Shown piece by piece: positions 32,408 to 44,080 of a stretch of DNA of 64,000 bases (its first letter is position 1; each line of letters begins with the position of its first letter). Both the position numbers and the translations under genes were made by a program. The stretch spans positions 2,383,501 to 2,447,500 of the forward strand of contig SPDT01000006.1 in assembly GCA_008477525.1 (NCBI GenBank), written 5' to 3'. The DNA is from Hypomyces perniciosus. Its lineage: Eukaryota; Ascomycota; Sordariomycetes; Hypocreales; Hypocreaceae. Under the pieces are notes generated by a model. It ran no database searches. It saw only the letters and a list, made by a program, of their open reading frames with translations, and was not told where the DNA came from.

Positions 32408-33835
32408 TTAGACACATACAGGGACGGCAATCTGCTTGCCAAACTTATCCACCTCAAAATGACTAAACGCCTCTTCATCATTCTCGTCCAACAAAAACGC
32501 CTTGTCTTCATCCTCCAGAGGAAGTTTTGCATAGAGTCCTTCCCCGGCCTTTGGCCATGTTGGTGGAAGCGAGTCCCTATTCTCTTCAAGTGCCATCTCC
32601 TCCGATTCAATCACAGATGTGATCTTCAGTATCTTCTTGGTGACTTTGTGCTTGTGCTTAGTCTTCGAGTCCAACACTGTGTGGCCATGTCGTGGCCTTC
32701 CGACCGGCCGTGGAGCCAAGTCTGAATGTTTGTGCTTGACTGAGGTGGCACCCAGGATTTGAGCATTCCAGTTGGGAGCGTCAAATATGGGAAGATCAGG
32801 GTGTTTCTTTGAGACGGAGACCAGTACGTCAACCAGCAGTTGGGGTTTGAGCTGGTCGCAAAATGATAAGATGTTTAGAAGATCCGTTTTCTTTTTCCCG
32901 TAAAAATACTCCGTGCGCTAGAAAAGACAGGATTAGAATCTCAATCTTCTACAATTCTCAAGATATTCTCAACTTACTGCAGAATCCGATGCGTGCCCTC
33001 CGTAAAAACCGACAAGCTCCGCCTTGGCGGGAACTACTCCTTCAGGCATGGCAGACAAGTTCCTTTCCCGCATTTTCTCTACATGTTTCTGCCTTTCCGG
33101 ACTCACTGGTTCAGAGATACCGCCAACTCTCCCTATGATGGTTGCGCATTCTGGACACGCAAACCTCGACTCCCCAGCTTTCTCTTCTGTGATCTCTGGA
33201 AAGACGCACTTTTGGTGCCAGGACTTGGAGCATTTGTTGCAGGTGATAATGATGTTTTGTGGCGTCCATGCATATTGTTCACATTTGGAACACTTCTTCG
33301 CCACGCTGTCCTTTGATATGGTCATTTGAGGCGTTGCAGCAGGTGGTGTTGGAACAGGTTTTGACACAGGCATGGGAAGCGAGATTGTGTTCTGAGTAAA
33401 ATCGACCTCCTCATGTTCTTGCTCCCGTTTTCTTTTCAGCCCGAGAAAAGTTAAGCCTACTGCACCTATACTTGCGGCGGCAGTCAAGGGTCGCTGTCCC
33501 GCTGGCATAGGAATCGACAACGTCTCACTCATGTTGTGAGCTTGCTTCATCCCGGGTTCATCGTCCGGATGTGGTGTCGGTGCCGGTGCATCTGAAGTAG
33601 GTGAATTTGGAACTAAAGATTCGCGCTTGATGCGACTTAATATCAATGACGATACCGCTGAGAACTGGGGTGTGTATGAGGATCTTGAAGTCGAGGCCGA
33701 TGGCGATCTTTTCGGCGTATCGGACCGGACATCATTTGACTTTACATCGATATCAAAAGGAGCCGGGACATCTCTCATAACGGATTCCCTATCCCCCAAT
33801 TCAATCGTAGGGATTGCCGACGTTGAGATCTCCAT
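32408..33835 (-). CDS. PHD-finger protein
   Basis: Likely chromatin-associated nuclear protein. Exons: 33835-32978 and 32917-32408, giving 455 residues. The N-terminal 170 residues are low-complexity (Ser/Pro/Thr) with a basic patch LKRKREQEHEE. Residues 181-230 are a complete C4HC3 PHD finger: CSKC, CNKC, WHQKC and CPEC provide all eight zinc ligands. The second exon opens with EYFYGKKKTDLLNILSFCDQ and contains KKHPDLPIFDAP, a conserved-looking block, then a basic GRPRHGH and KTKHKHKVTKK stretch and an acidic tail. PHD fingers often read histone H3 methylation; whether this one does is not known. No named orthologue recognised. Confidence 0.85.
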
Positions 33836-34654
33836 GCTGCGTCGTATCTCTGGCTGATTCGTTCGCGTTTGAGCAGAACCTGATGACTATGAATGAAGGA
33901 CCTTGCACATTATACCTACACCACAGATTTGGACTTGTAAGAAGACTGAAAGAGCTCAATTAATGAATGAAAAACAATCCCAGAATATTACACCATCGTC
34001 GGGATAATTAATGTTGATTTTTTGATGTTGAAAGTACACCTATCAGAAGAGACGACGTTGAAGCGACAAAGGAGAACATTGCGCAACGCATCACGTGATG
34101 CTAAGGACCACCTTTCCGACTGAGTCTCACAATCGCTCTACCTGTCTACTTCGCATAAATACGTAGTAATATACATACGTATCGCTATATCCACAAAACC
34201 AGTCAGGAAAACGAGGACAAAAAATGAGAGGGAGGCAAAAACATTTAACATCCGTATTTGCTGGTGGCCACCTTGGGTATCGTTTTACATTAAGGTCAAT
34301 GAACACGGGCGCTGCAATAGACAGGAAATGCGCTATATTTCAGGCGCTATAGACGCTGTATTCGAGGCCGCCAATGCGCTGGGTGCTGCTGACAACTGCC
34401 TTACTGCCTACAACTATTTGCTAAGGACCAAACCAAACACCTGGAAAACGAAAGATGTGTCTGCATATCACACACCTGACCTGAAGGGAGGGAAACATCA
34501 AAAGTGCCCATGACCAGGCCTCAGGCTGCAGAGTTTCACAGCATTCAAATACCACGTATAAAAATCCTCTATCGGCGTGATCCATTCCGCTCAATCTTCC
34601 CAAATACCACACATCGTCAACGAAAATATAGAGATTAAATCAACTCTATCAGGC
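33836..34654. other. divergent promoter region, PHD and DUF84 genes
   Basis: An 819-bp gap. A TATA box for the downstream gene lies at 34557-34564. The open frame at 34328-34513 is short and has no conserved pattern. Confidence 0.5.
34557..34564 (+). promoter_or_regulatory. TATA box of the DUF84/NTPase gene
   Basis: TATAAAAA, 91 bp before the ATG at 34655. Confidence 0.5.
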
Positions 34655-35356
34655 ATGACTGCACCTTCATCTAAGCCGCTCGAGTCCCTTCGAGGCTCGG
34701 AAACCATCGTCCCGGCTCGATCGCCTCCCAATCTACCAGCATTTCCCAAATGCCACTTTCCCGCTCACGGCACCAACATCCTGCTCATCATTCCCACAGG
34801 AAACGCAGACAAGGCGAAGGTCCTGAAAGATTACATCGAAGCCCGCGCCCCATCTGGCGTTCAAGTACATACCGAAACAGTACCGGTTGAGTCAGACGTG
34901 GGCGAGCAGCCTTACAACGACGCCGGCGCCATCGGCGCATTCAACCGCATATCCAACGCCCTCAGAAAGCTCCTTCAAGATGCACAATTTCCACAAATAT
35001 TAGAGAAAAACAATATTGGCACTGTCGTTGTGGGAGCCATCGAGAACTTTATCCAGACGAGAGACGTCGATCGGCCGGCCGACTATGCCGTTGCCATCGT
35101 GAACAACGCTACTGCTGACGAGACTGTGACAGCTTGCTCGCGTGGGGTTACTCTTGACCCGGAGTATATCAACTGGGCAGCGGCCTTTGGCTATGAGGGT
35201 GACAACCAAGATCATGGGAAAGTGACGGTCGGCAATGTTCTGGCGGCCAAGTTTCCGGGCCTGGATCCGAAGAATTGGCATGATGTGCTGGCGGGGGTTT
35301 CACGTTATACGTTGTTAGCAGAGGCTCTTGGAAACGCGTCTATCTCGTGGTGGTGA
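34655..35356 (+). CDS. DUF84 / non-canonical purine NTPase-PRRC1-like protein
   Basis: Fold of the inosine/xanthosine triphosphatase (YjjX, DUF84) and PRRC1 superfamily, whose bacterial members hydrolyse non-canonical purine triphosphates; the fungal reaction is not established. Single exon of 233 residues starting at the first true ATG (34655). Features: NILLIIPTGNADKAKVLKDY, the YjjX-like start with Asn and Lys near the phosphate site; QPYNDAGAIGAFNRISNAL; VVVGAIENFI; then GKVTVGNVLAAKFP and DPKNWHDVLAGVSRYTLL, with Gly-Lys positions like those of PRRC1-type proteins. About 55 residues at the N-terminus are Ser/Pro-rich. Converges on the CorA-like gene, 211 bp apart. Confidence 0.75.
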   Translation: MTAPSSKPLESLRGSETIVPARSPPNLPAFPKCHFPAHGTNILLIIPTGNADKAKVLKDYIEARAPSGVQVHTETVPVESDVGEQPYNDAGAIGAFNRISNALRKLLQDAQFPQILEKNNIGTVVVGAIENFIQTRDVDRPADYAVAIVNNATADETVTACSRGVTLDPEYINWAAAFGYEGDNQDHGKVTVGNVLAAKFPGLDPKNWHDVLAGVSRYTLLAEALGNASISWW

Positions 35357-35567
35357 TACATCTCATGTTGCTTCTGTTGGGTCCTGGCTTCTCATAGACT
35401 ATAGGAGACTATCGAGTTCTGGTTTCAACGTTCCGGATAAGTAGTCCTTCTTTAGCACTTGACTCTCGTGAATTGAAGTAGTAATACATTCAGTACCTTC
35501 CTATGTAATTGAACAGATATTTGCACAGTTTGTAGACTTAACCCAAACGCCGCCTGCTGGTCCATAT

Positions 35568-37157
35568 TCAAACAGCTGGACCTTCCTCCTTCACTTTCAA
35601 AATGTATTTCTTTTTCCATAAATTCAGACGTGACTTCGACTTGCTCAGCCATTTCTCTCTAGTCCCAGGAGCTCCACCAATCCACAGCCACCAGGCGAGA
35701 AGTACAATAATAGTTAGTGGAACCACGACAACGAAGTAGATGTATATTTTGTGGCTGGATTTCCACCCATCCTCTTCGAACGCAAAGAAGGTGGTACTGA
35801 ACAAGGACTAGAGAAAAGGCAAGATATTAGTGCCCAATGTCGAGTCCATGCATTGAAATTCGACTGCTTACCGTGACAAAGTCGACGGTAAAAATACCAT
35901 CGTCAGAAGAGTAATGGACTTCATAATGGTGTTGTCAGAGCTGGCGAGCATGTTATATGCCTGTACAGAGTATGAAAGTTAGCTTCTACCAGACTGGTAA
36001 AATGAAAAAAAAGGATGTAGGTCAAGGTTACCAGGTTTATCTCCTCCTGCAGTCGTTCATGCGTGCACATGGCCCGCATTTTCAAACTCTTCAGAGCCTG
36101 CAACTGAAAGGCAAGGTAGTCCATAGCCTGGGTCTTATACTCTTTGTTAGGCCTGTTGGGTAGCTCCGTGAAGTTTCTCTCCTGACATTTAGCGAGCCGT
36201 TCCATTGTGTCGATGGCGACTTGGTGTACTTCAACGAGGTGTCCCGTGTGTCGTGCCAGTTCACGGAGTTTCTGAAAGCTTGGTCTTTTTGCCCTCTCCT
36301 GCATGATTGGAAGAAGACACGTTAGCCATTGACTGGAATCTGAGCATTGATTTCGGGGGGTGTATACCTTTTCAACCTTTCGCACAGCCTTTGTTACTCG
36401 CCAGGTGTTGTCGTCACAAAGCTTGACAACCTCGTCAAAAAAGGGTACTAGCATTGACAATGGATCCTTCAACTCGGGACCAGAAGACTGATGTTCCTTG
36501 AGGTACGCAGTGAGGTCGGTACGCATCTTCTTTGGCGTGTCGATGCATAAGATTCTGCAGGTCTCTGGACTTTTCCAGTGTGTGAAGACACCCATTTCGT
36601 ACCATAGGTAGTCCTTCCCTTCGTCTGTCAATCCTTCTTTTTCATTTAGGACTCTCTTGGTGAGAATCCTGAACCATGTAGCTGTAGGCTGCGTTAATGA
36701 CAATGGCATTTGGATAGATGACGGTGACGTGGAACATACTGAGAGTATCGAGATTCTCCCCCTCGTATGAGCTCTTGGACCCAAAGTAGCCGTTGAGATC
36801 CGTACAAGTATTGTTGCCAAGGAAGCCTGGCACTTCGAAACGTTCTAAAATCTTTCTGCGGTCACGTTCAGGACATCTCTTCTCATCCTTGTACCAGGCC
36901 GAGCCAGCTCCCGAATCGAGGAAACTAGGATATAAGTTAGGGAATGAGAGCATATGGCGAAATGTTTCATCTCACATGTAGCACACTGCTGGGAGGGAGA
37001 TATCGCCGTCCAATAGGTCTTGCTCTTGCTCCGTCCATGTTCTTGTTCCACCTGGGTGTGCGCGTTAGCAGACCAAACAATGCAAAATGAGAGATATATA
37101 GATTAGAATCTTACTGTCATATTCCAGAATGTTTGCCAAGGGACGCGTAGAGTTCAT
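35568..37157 (-). CDS. CorA-like membrane protein
   Basis: Membrane protein resembling fungal CorA-like (Mg2+ transporter superfamily) proteins. Seven exons fit phase: 37157-37115, 37051-36976, 36924-36740, 36681-36368, 36298-36032, 35960-35872 and 35796-35568, giving 400 residues. A long soluble part (ATWFRIL-like region, GVFTHW, HTGHLVEVHQ) leads into a helical stretch (QALKSLKMRAMCTHERLQEEINLAYNML) and two C-terminal membrane helices, ITLLTMVFLPSTLS and IYFVVVVPLTIIVLLAWW, with a basic C-terminal tail. This helical stalk plus two helices is the CorA layout. The GMN signature of true Mg2+ channels is not visible between the helices, so transport is unproven. Junctions at 36740/36681 and 35872/35796 are the least certain. 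Confidence 0.75.
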
Positions 37158-38116
37158 GGTGTCAGCAAAATAGAAAGGAGAATAATGAAAGAATGATACG
37201 ATGTCGTTTCAACAGAAACGGCAACTAAGACTCAAAGTCTGCGCTAGGTCTTTGCCGTTATCATCAGTGTATTATTTTACCCTTGCTGGATTTTGAATGT
37301 GGAATACTCAAGGGTCAGATGGGTTCTCCACCAGCAGGGGATTCGGGAGCGTTTATAGCTATCACATAATATTGCCCAGCCACGTCAGGCCGCAAGTCGT
37401 CTATAAAGGGAAACACCCCTGGCTGCTTAACTGACGTGTATTATGCATACTTCCAAGACATATATCGCATGTGTTCGGCTGCCATGGGCCGACTGAATAA
37501 AATGCTGGCAACGCTCGGTGATACAAGTTACCAGTCATTACTACACCGAAAATAAAAGCGAGTAGTAGTAACCTATGGATGATGTTCATTATGCATTCTT
37601 CGAAACGCCAAAAATGCTTGTCACAGCGGGCGGTTAGGTCGCCAATGAGGTTTCGACCCACTCGATGCCAGATCCATATTACTACCCGATATTCTTCCTC
37701 ACAGCCTCCGTCTGTACCATGTCGAATCATCTAGACTCAGCCTGATTCAAGTGGCGTTGTGTGAATAAACTTGGCAAGGCTTTCTATTCGGCAGACATGC
37801 AATGGCTCCAATGAGATCCATGAAATAGAGTCGCACGAAGTACACAAAGTGGACATGTCAACCTGAAATGTCCACGGTAATGCCTCATACTCAGCTCCGA
37901 TAGTCTAATACTCATACAGCGGGGATGATGGTACAAGAGATTGGAGGGTCGCACATAAGACATGGGTGATTCAGGCGAAGACCAATACTATGTACCATGT
38001 CTGTAAGTGGCAGTGGTGTCATGTCATGTATGGCTTATTTTCCGGTCTTGAACAATATTGCAAAGACCATCAATTATTTTAAAATTGTATCAGGTCTAGT
38101 TACTCTATATCTACCT
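37158..38116. other. intergenic region upstream of the CorA-like gene
   Basis: A 959-bp gap before the end of the CoA-transferase gene. I see no gene; the small frames on both strands have no recognisable content. Confidence 0.5.
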
Positions 38117-39774
38117 TTATCTGATTACTCCCTGTTGCTTAAGAGCCGCAATGTCAGACTTGCCCATACCAAGGTGTTCGCGGAGAACTTCATCTGTGTG
38201 CTGGCCCAGCATAGGAGGCGGGGTCCGGACGCCAGGCTGGGTATCAGAGTATTTCACGGGCGTGTTGACCATCTTTATCGGGCCGCAGTGTTCGTGCTCT
38301 ACCTCAATCACCATGTTGCGGGCCTTGGTGTGGCTGTGATTGAGTGTGCCTTGAACATCATTGACGGCCGCATAAGGCATACCGGCGCCTTCGAACACTT
38401 CCAGCCACTCCTGTGTTGTCTTTTGTTGTGTAATTGCTTCGATTTGCGCCTCTAGTTCTTGGCGATTAGCGACCCTGTCGGCGTTGGTTTTGTAATTTGC
38501 GTCATCTTTCCACTGAGGCTGGCCAAGACCCTCGCAGAGGATGCCGAACAAGCGATCATTGCCACCGCCGAAGAGCACATCTCCATCTTTGGTCTTGAAG
38601 GATCTGTACGGGACGATAGAAGCTAGAGATTGTCAGCTATTTGGGCTCGGTTTCGATTGCATGGTCGTCCCTACGATGTGCTGTTCCCCATCTTCCGGTA
38701 TCCTTCTTGCCGCTGATCAAGCAACTGCTTGCAATATTGGCCAAGGTTACCGTTTGGCAATCGCTCAAAGCCACATCAATGTGCTGGCCCTTTCCTGTCC
38801 TAGCTCTCGATAATAACGCCGCCATGATGCTGTTGGAGGTGTAGAGGCCGGTGGTGAGATCAGTGACGGCCACGCCAACTTTGACAGGCGGGCCATCGCG
38901 GGAACCTGTGATGTGCATCAGGCCAAACTCGGCCTCGACCATGACATCGTAGCCGGGGCGGTTTGAGTAAGGCCCTGTTTGGCCATAGCCTGTGACGGAG
39001 GCATAAATCAAGGCGGGATTGATCTTGCGAAGAGTCTCGTAGTCCATGGAATACTTCTTGAGCGTCCCTGGGAGGTAGTTCTCAACCAAGATATCGCACT
39101 TTGCAACTAGCTTGTGTAGGATATCTACCCCTTCTTGATGTTGAAACGACAAGCCAAGAGACTTTTTGTTCCGATTTACCTGAAGGTTGCTGTGAGATTG
39201 AACTCGACATTTGGAGACTTGAAGACGGCTAACGCACCCCTAGGAAATACGCAGACTCCCCGGGTCCCTCTGCTGCTGAACCCGGCTTGTATTGTGCATA
39301 CGGAGGGCCCCATGCTCTGGTGTCGTCACCCCGTGTAGGGTGTTCAATCTTAATCACCTCTGCCCTGCACAGTTCCGCTTGTTAATTCGTCTAGACTGGT
39401 TGCTTCGTATCCATAGTGTTAGCTTACCCCAGGTCACCCAAGATTTGAGTACAGTATGGCTGCGTTGAGTAAGCGGGTGCATCGGAAAGGCGGATCAGGA
39501 GCCGGGCTTTGCAAAGACTTACACCAGCCAAAACTCTGGTCATGTCCAACACGCGATACCCTTCGAGCGGCAAGGGACTGCTCGCAGGAGCAGCGGAGTA
39601 GCGACGGAGGCCGTACAGGGCATTCGACCGCTGAATTGCAGAGCCACACCGAATGTACTTGGAGAGACTGGCCATTGTTCCGCCGCGAAGTGTGGACATG
39701 GTGATTGGCCGTGATTCAAACAGTGTTTGTTGTAATAATGGAATAGTACTACTACCAAGCATTGAGAAGAACAT
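38117..39774 (-). CDS. class III CoA-transferase (CaiB/BaiF, SUGCT-like)
   Basis: Transfers CoA between carboxylic acids; the animal relative SUGCT acts on succinyl-CoA and glutarate in mitochondria. Exons: 39774-39523, 39459-39428 (32 nt), 39364-39238, 39179-38675 and 38622-38117, giving 473 residues; starting at the ATG at 39699 gives 448. Conserved blocks: [63 protein letters not shown], the catalytic Asp in TDLTTG, and [19 protein letters not shown]. The first 40-60 residues are rich in Ser/Arg/Leu, like a mitochondrial presequence, agreeing with SUGCT. The 32-nt exon exactly supplies [10 protein letters not shown]. Substrate cannot be read from sequence. Confidence 0.9.
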
Positions 39775-40857
39775 CGGCTATTGTTGAAGGCCCGGCAACG
39801 GGACCCCGTGGGGTCGGCTGGAGGCGGCTGATGCCGGCCATTCAGTGAGGGCGTATCTCCGGGCCGAAGCCGACCCCCGAGAGCTTGTTGTGAGGCGACT
39901 GAGCAGATCGTCTCATTAAATTCATGGTGTTCATGCGGATGAATGATACAGCAGGTGAAGACTCAAGCATACAGAAAAAAGGGACCCTTGGAATTCACAG
40001 CATCTCAGGCATGGTGTATCGTCGGGGGATAATTAAACGATCCTATGACTATGAATAGTACCCAGCCTCTTAGGAATCCAACCTTCAACGCTCTACACAA
40101 AATCCGTTCGGCAGCTCAAGTTCGGCGAGATATTTTCTTATTGCCCTTTTCATTGGGGTGGTTACTCAGAACAACTTATTTTTAATAGGACTTTCCCGGT
40201 TTTAGAGAAAATGATAGCAGCACTATTACTACTAGTACTCTGTAGTCCTGCTAGTACTCCATACCATTAGACCGAACTCATCTTAGACTGTAGTCTCACG
40301 AAGTCTGCGCCCGCTGGTTTCTATAAATACCTCCTGAGATGCTTTTCCATGAATGAGATCAAGAAGCTGCAGTTGAGCCTAACGTCCAACTTGGTATAGC
40401 TTACCGGCCTCCTCACCAAGCATGTTCGACGGCACACAGGATTGGCCCCCCATGGGGCTGTGCCTTATCATACATCAACAGCCTTCTTAGTCCATGATTA
40501 AGTGATCACCATGCATACAGAGTACCTGATAATAGTATTATGAATTCTCCGGGTATGTACGCCGTAAGCACTGAAGAATTCGGGGCATCAATAGCGTGGC
40601 TGGCCAATTGAATGTTCTAAAATAGGTGTGGGCGTGTTGCCCATCGTCACCAATGTAATAGTATACGAGGTGGCTCATCCGGAATGCGGAACTTCGTGCA
40701 ACATGATGCAATCTGATCCGCTTCGCGTGCGCGGGGCCTACGAGTATATACCATTGATATATCCTCCGTGACCGTCCTCCATTTCAGATCGGTGCTGCCC
40801 ATATCTCTCGGGTACGAGCGCATCCGACCATATGAGTTTCACCAACCATTACCGATC
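39775..40857. other. divergent intergenic region, CoA-transferase and TM protein
   Basis: About 1.1 kb. Element-like TAGTACTC words occur near 40230-40265, and TATAAATA at 40322-40329. No gene seen. Confidence 0.5.
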
Positions 40858-41460
40858 ATGGCTGAAATCACAGCGGATTTTCATCAACCGCAGGAGGCGA
40901 TTGCTATAGGTCTCATCGTCGGTGCTGTCATTGCTTGCCTGTTCTTCGTGGGACTTCTCACATTTATCCTGGTGAGCCGACGAGAAAGATGGGTGTACAA
41001 ACGGCTCAAGAAAAATTCCGATGTCAGCAACATGAGCCCTCTCAAACCCCAGATATCCAACCAACCCGGAATCGAAGAATCAGGAGACCTCCAAAGGCGA
41101 GTTCTGATTCAGAAATCCATGGCAATTCGAAATTCGGTGGGATCGAACAACGACATTCACCCAATGGAGGATTGGAGGGCAGATGAAGAACCGTCAATTG
41201 GCCTGAAAGAGGATTGGAAAGAATGGGAGGCTCAACTCCGTCTCGACCGGTCGAAATCACTGAGATGGCATCCGGCCATTCATCGCCCCACGAATGAACA
41301 ACCGAAAAACCCTATGGAGTCATACCTGCTTGAGCCAGGGCCACCCTCCCGATGCCACCTCGGCTCCTTCACATTCGAATTAGAACACCATTCAAGGGCC
41401 CCAACAGCACGACCGGCATCCTCTTGGTTGTCGCTCCTCAGAGAGGATGCATACAGGTGA
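40858..41460 (+). CDS. small single-pass membrane protein, unknown
   Basis: Single exon of 200 residues from the first true ATG (40858). A short extracellular-type N-terminus (MAEITADFHQPQEA) leads into one membrane helix (IAIGLIVGAVIACLFFVGLLTFILV), followed by the stop-transfer SRRERWVYKRLKK and a hydrophilic tail. There is no cleavable signal peptide, so the likely topology is N-out, C-in. The layout recalls small ascomycete membrane proteins of unknown role; I do not recognise the family. It converges on TRP4, 152 bp apart. Reality of the gene is supported by frame length and the clean helix plus charge flip, not by homology. Confidence 0.6.
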   Translation: MAEITADFHQPQEAIAIGLIVGAVIACLFFVGLLTFILVSRRERWVYKRLKKNSDVSNMSPLKPQISNQPGIEESGDLQRRVLIQKSMAIRNSVGSNNDIHPMEDWRADEEPSIGLKEDWKEWEAQLRLDRSKSLRWHPAIHRPTNEQPKNPMESYLLEPGPPSRCHLGSFTFELEHHSRAPTARPASSWLSLLREDAYR

Positions 41461-41612
41461 AACATCTGAACTGATTTGGACCGAATATGCCTGCAGCGAG
41501 TCGAGCTATGAAATTGCAATTAAACTACCGCCTGGAGGGTATGGGATTCTGTTTGAAAGCTTCCACCACGTGGCTTCTACAGAATGCTATTGCGAACTGC
41601 TCGGGAGGAAAA

Positions 41613-42911
41613 TTACGCCCCAATCTCGTTGGTGATGTCGACAAAGGCTTGCCACTGCTTCCAAGCCTCGCCGCTCTTGATGGCCCACTTGGCTCTCCTA
41701 ACACCTTCCTTCCAGCGCTGGCCAGCGGGGCCGCGTTCCTTGATGACATTGCCATCATCACCATGGCCCATGTTGCTGGTATCTGCCTCACAGATGCCAG
41801 ATACCACGAGAAGAGCGGCGGTATTGATCAGCACGAACTCAACAACCGGATCATCCTCGGGAAGTTCGCCGTGCAGAATTCGACTCAAGATATCGGCGTT
41901 TTCCTCTGGCTCCTTTCCAGGACACACATCGCTCAGGGGATGAGCCTTGACACCGAAATCGCTAGGCTGGACGGTGAAGTGCTCAACCTCGACCTCTCCT
42001 CCAGGGGTTTTCTCTCGCAGCATCCAGCAGAGTGATCTGCCGGCGCAGCTGATCTCGTCGAGTTCCTCCTCCCCGCAGACAATCAACGCCTTTTTACAGC
42101 CGGCAGTTTTAAGAGCCTCTGCAAATGGTGCACCAAGATCGCGTCTTCCGACACCGATGACTCGTGCTTCTAGCACATCCTCCACTGGGTTCGCCAAAGG
42201 GCCCAGGTTATTGAAGATTGTCCTCCAGGGGAGCTCCTTTCGGACGGGAGCGACATAGCGCATGCCCGTGTGGAAAACAGGAGCGAAGAGAAAGCTATAG
42301 TTGGTGTTTGCGTACACTTTGGTCAAAGTGTCTGGCTTCACAGCACTGATGATGGGCGCACGTGGCCTCATGCAGTTGATCATGTCGGCACTACCCGACT
42401 TGGAAGTGCTGGCCTTGTTTCCATGCTTGGAGACGAGGAGCAATGAGGAAGCGAGGATTGACGATGTTGTGCTAACGTTGAAGGTGTTGTGTGAATCACC
42501 GCCTGTGCCGACAATATCGCACTGTAACGGATTAGTATGTCATAATTGTTAATTAATAAGATTCCAAGAACAAGTTCTCACCAGGCCACCATTGTAATTG
42601 CCTTCCTTCCTGCCCCGGGACTCAATCAATGTTCGAAGTTCCTTGACTGGTATCGGCGCTGCAGCTTGTCGCATGACGTAGGCGCATCGTTCCAAGACAT
42701 CTGCTCTAAAGTCCAGCCTTGTGAAATGCAGGGCCATGAGCAAAGACGCCGTTTGAGCCTCGGTGACCTGGTTTGTGAAGAAATGGGAGATGGCTTCGGC
42801 AATCTCATCTGGAGTGACGTCGCTGTCAATCGGCCAAAGCTTGGTCAAGAGAGGCTTGATATTGACGCGGGTGAGGGCATCGGATGGCCCTTTGGCCGTG
42901 TTGGACGCCAT
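41613..42911 (-). CDS. TRP4: anthranilate phosphoribosyltransferase
   Basis: Second step of tryptophan synthesis: joins anthranilate to PRPP to form phosphoribosyl-anthranilate, in the cytosol. Exons: 42911-42582 and 42521-41613, giving 412 residues. The N-terminal helical domain (FFTNQVTEAQTASLLMALHF) is followed by the PRPP-binding CDIVGTGGDSHNTFNVST, then VSKHGNKASTSKSGSADM, RKELPWRTIFNNLGPLANP and the GCKKALIVCGEEELDEIS region, all diagnostic of TrpD/Trp4. The upstream TTG-initiated extension is discounted because 42911 is the first ATG and the product length fits yeast Trp4. A TATA box and a Gcn4/Cpc1-type site lie just upstream, so general amino-acid control is likely. Confidence 0.96.
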
Positions 42912-43011
42912 TGCGATCGAGGAAATTTGTAAAACCGACCTCGCAGAGAGGCGAAAAGATGTCGATTTATCCAAAAGGCAGAATAATAGCCAATTGATTG
43001 TTGTTGAGAAG

Positions 43012-43023
43012 GCTATATATATG
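43012..43023 (-). promoter_or_regulatory. TATA box of TRP4
   Basis: The minus strand reads ATATATATAGCC just after CC, about 100 bp upstream of the TRP4 ATG. Confidence 0.6.
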
Positions 43024-43032
43024 GTCGCTCAT

Positions 43033-43039
43033 TGACTCA
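43033..43039 (-). promoter_or_regulatory. Gcn4/Cpc1 (GCRE) site upstream of TRP4
   Basis: Exact TGACTCA, the core Gcn4/Cpc1 recognition sequence, 122-128 bp upstream of the TRP4 start and 10 bp beyond the TATA box. Yeast TRP4 is a classic Gcn4 target, so placement makes biological sense. Confidence 0.75.
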
Positions 43040-44080
43040 ACTGCTTCTTACCGTTCATATTAGTACTTTCAAGGTAGAGGGGTATTATGGATCTTACGTT
43101 GCTAATTTATTGGCCGACCTCGGACCCACGTAAGACGTAGTACTTTGTACGAAGTTACTCCGTACTCAGTACTCAGTACGTACTCAGATGCATGTGCGCC
43201 ACATCATCGTACGGAGTATTACTCCGAATTAAAACTTTTTTCCGGATGACACATCTTTGTGGCTGTGGCTTTGAGGCTTGGTCATGCCAGTGAGTGCGAG
43301 AATCTTCGAAACCTTGATTCACCATACCTACAACAAACGCCTCCCTTAGTCGTCCATTCACCTCAAACTTCCTCCCGTCACTCTCTTGCCGCCAGAAGTC
43401 GGTCTGCACTCGCTCACGACTCTTCTCCCCAGAACTGCTCGTTACGGTTCCGAGCGACCTCGACGGCCACTTCCTGCCGACTATTCGTTGATCTGAGATT
43501 TCTTGCGACCTCAGACGCCTTCACTGGTTCAGAACGGTCGGCCGGCAGAGAAATTTTCCTTGTGTTTGCCTTCTTCGCGCGCGACTGTTTGTGTCGGAAC
43601 GACAGCAGAATCCGGCAGAACATCGCCCGCCGAGAGCCACACCCACACACACTGTACCATAGTTGATCTTTGTCCCGCTCTGTCGACCTCTTGTCTTTTT
43701 TTTGGGGGCGGAACCATCAACAGAGCCGACTCTTTGTTCATCGCGCCGAGCGCATAGAACACGAATAAACCATCAAAGCCCGTCGAATCCGTAAAGCCTC
43801 TCCATTTTATTCATCTCTGTCACGGCCGTAGTTGGGAGGCCTTGATCCCTCTTCTGCAGGTCTACTAGCAGCCGTCAAACTGCATTCACCGCTCTTTGTA
43901 CAACTCGTCAACGACCGACTCTTTGTTCGCGGATCCACGTACAAGAAGGACTGTCGAGTCAGGAAATCGGTGGAGAACAAGCGACAACAGCTGCGAAGGC
44001 GGAAGAAGGAAGCCAAGAGGGCACGGAAGGTCTTTGACGAAATCACAAACATCTATACACCACAAACATACAAGCCCAAG

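Larger units (their letters stand above)
42912..44080. other. divergent region between TRP4 and TFIIB genes
   Basis: It holds the TRP4 TATA box and TGACTCA site, element copies at 43148-43166 (with one extra T) and 43209 onwards, and a long likely leader of TFIIB. The frame just upstream of the TFIIB ATG stays open for 83 codons without an ATG. Confidence 0.55.

Noticed and set aside
43259..43762. Open frames in the TRP4-TFIIB interval on both strands
   Set aside because: They overlap each other and have low-complexity, leader-like composition.
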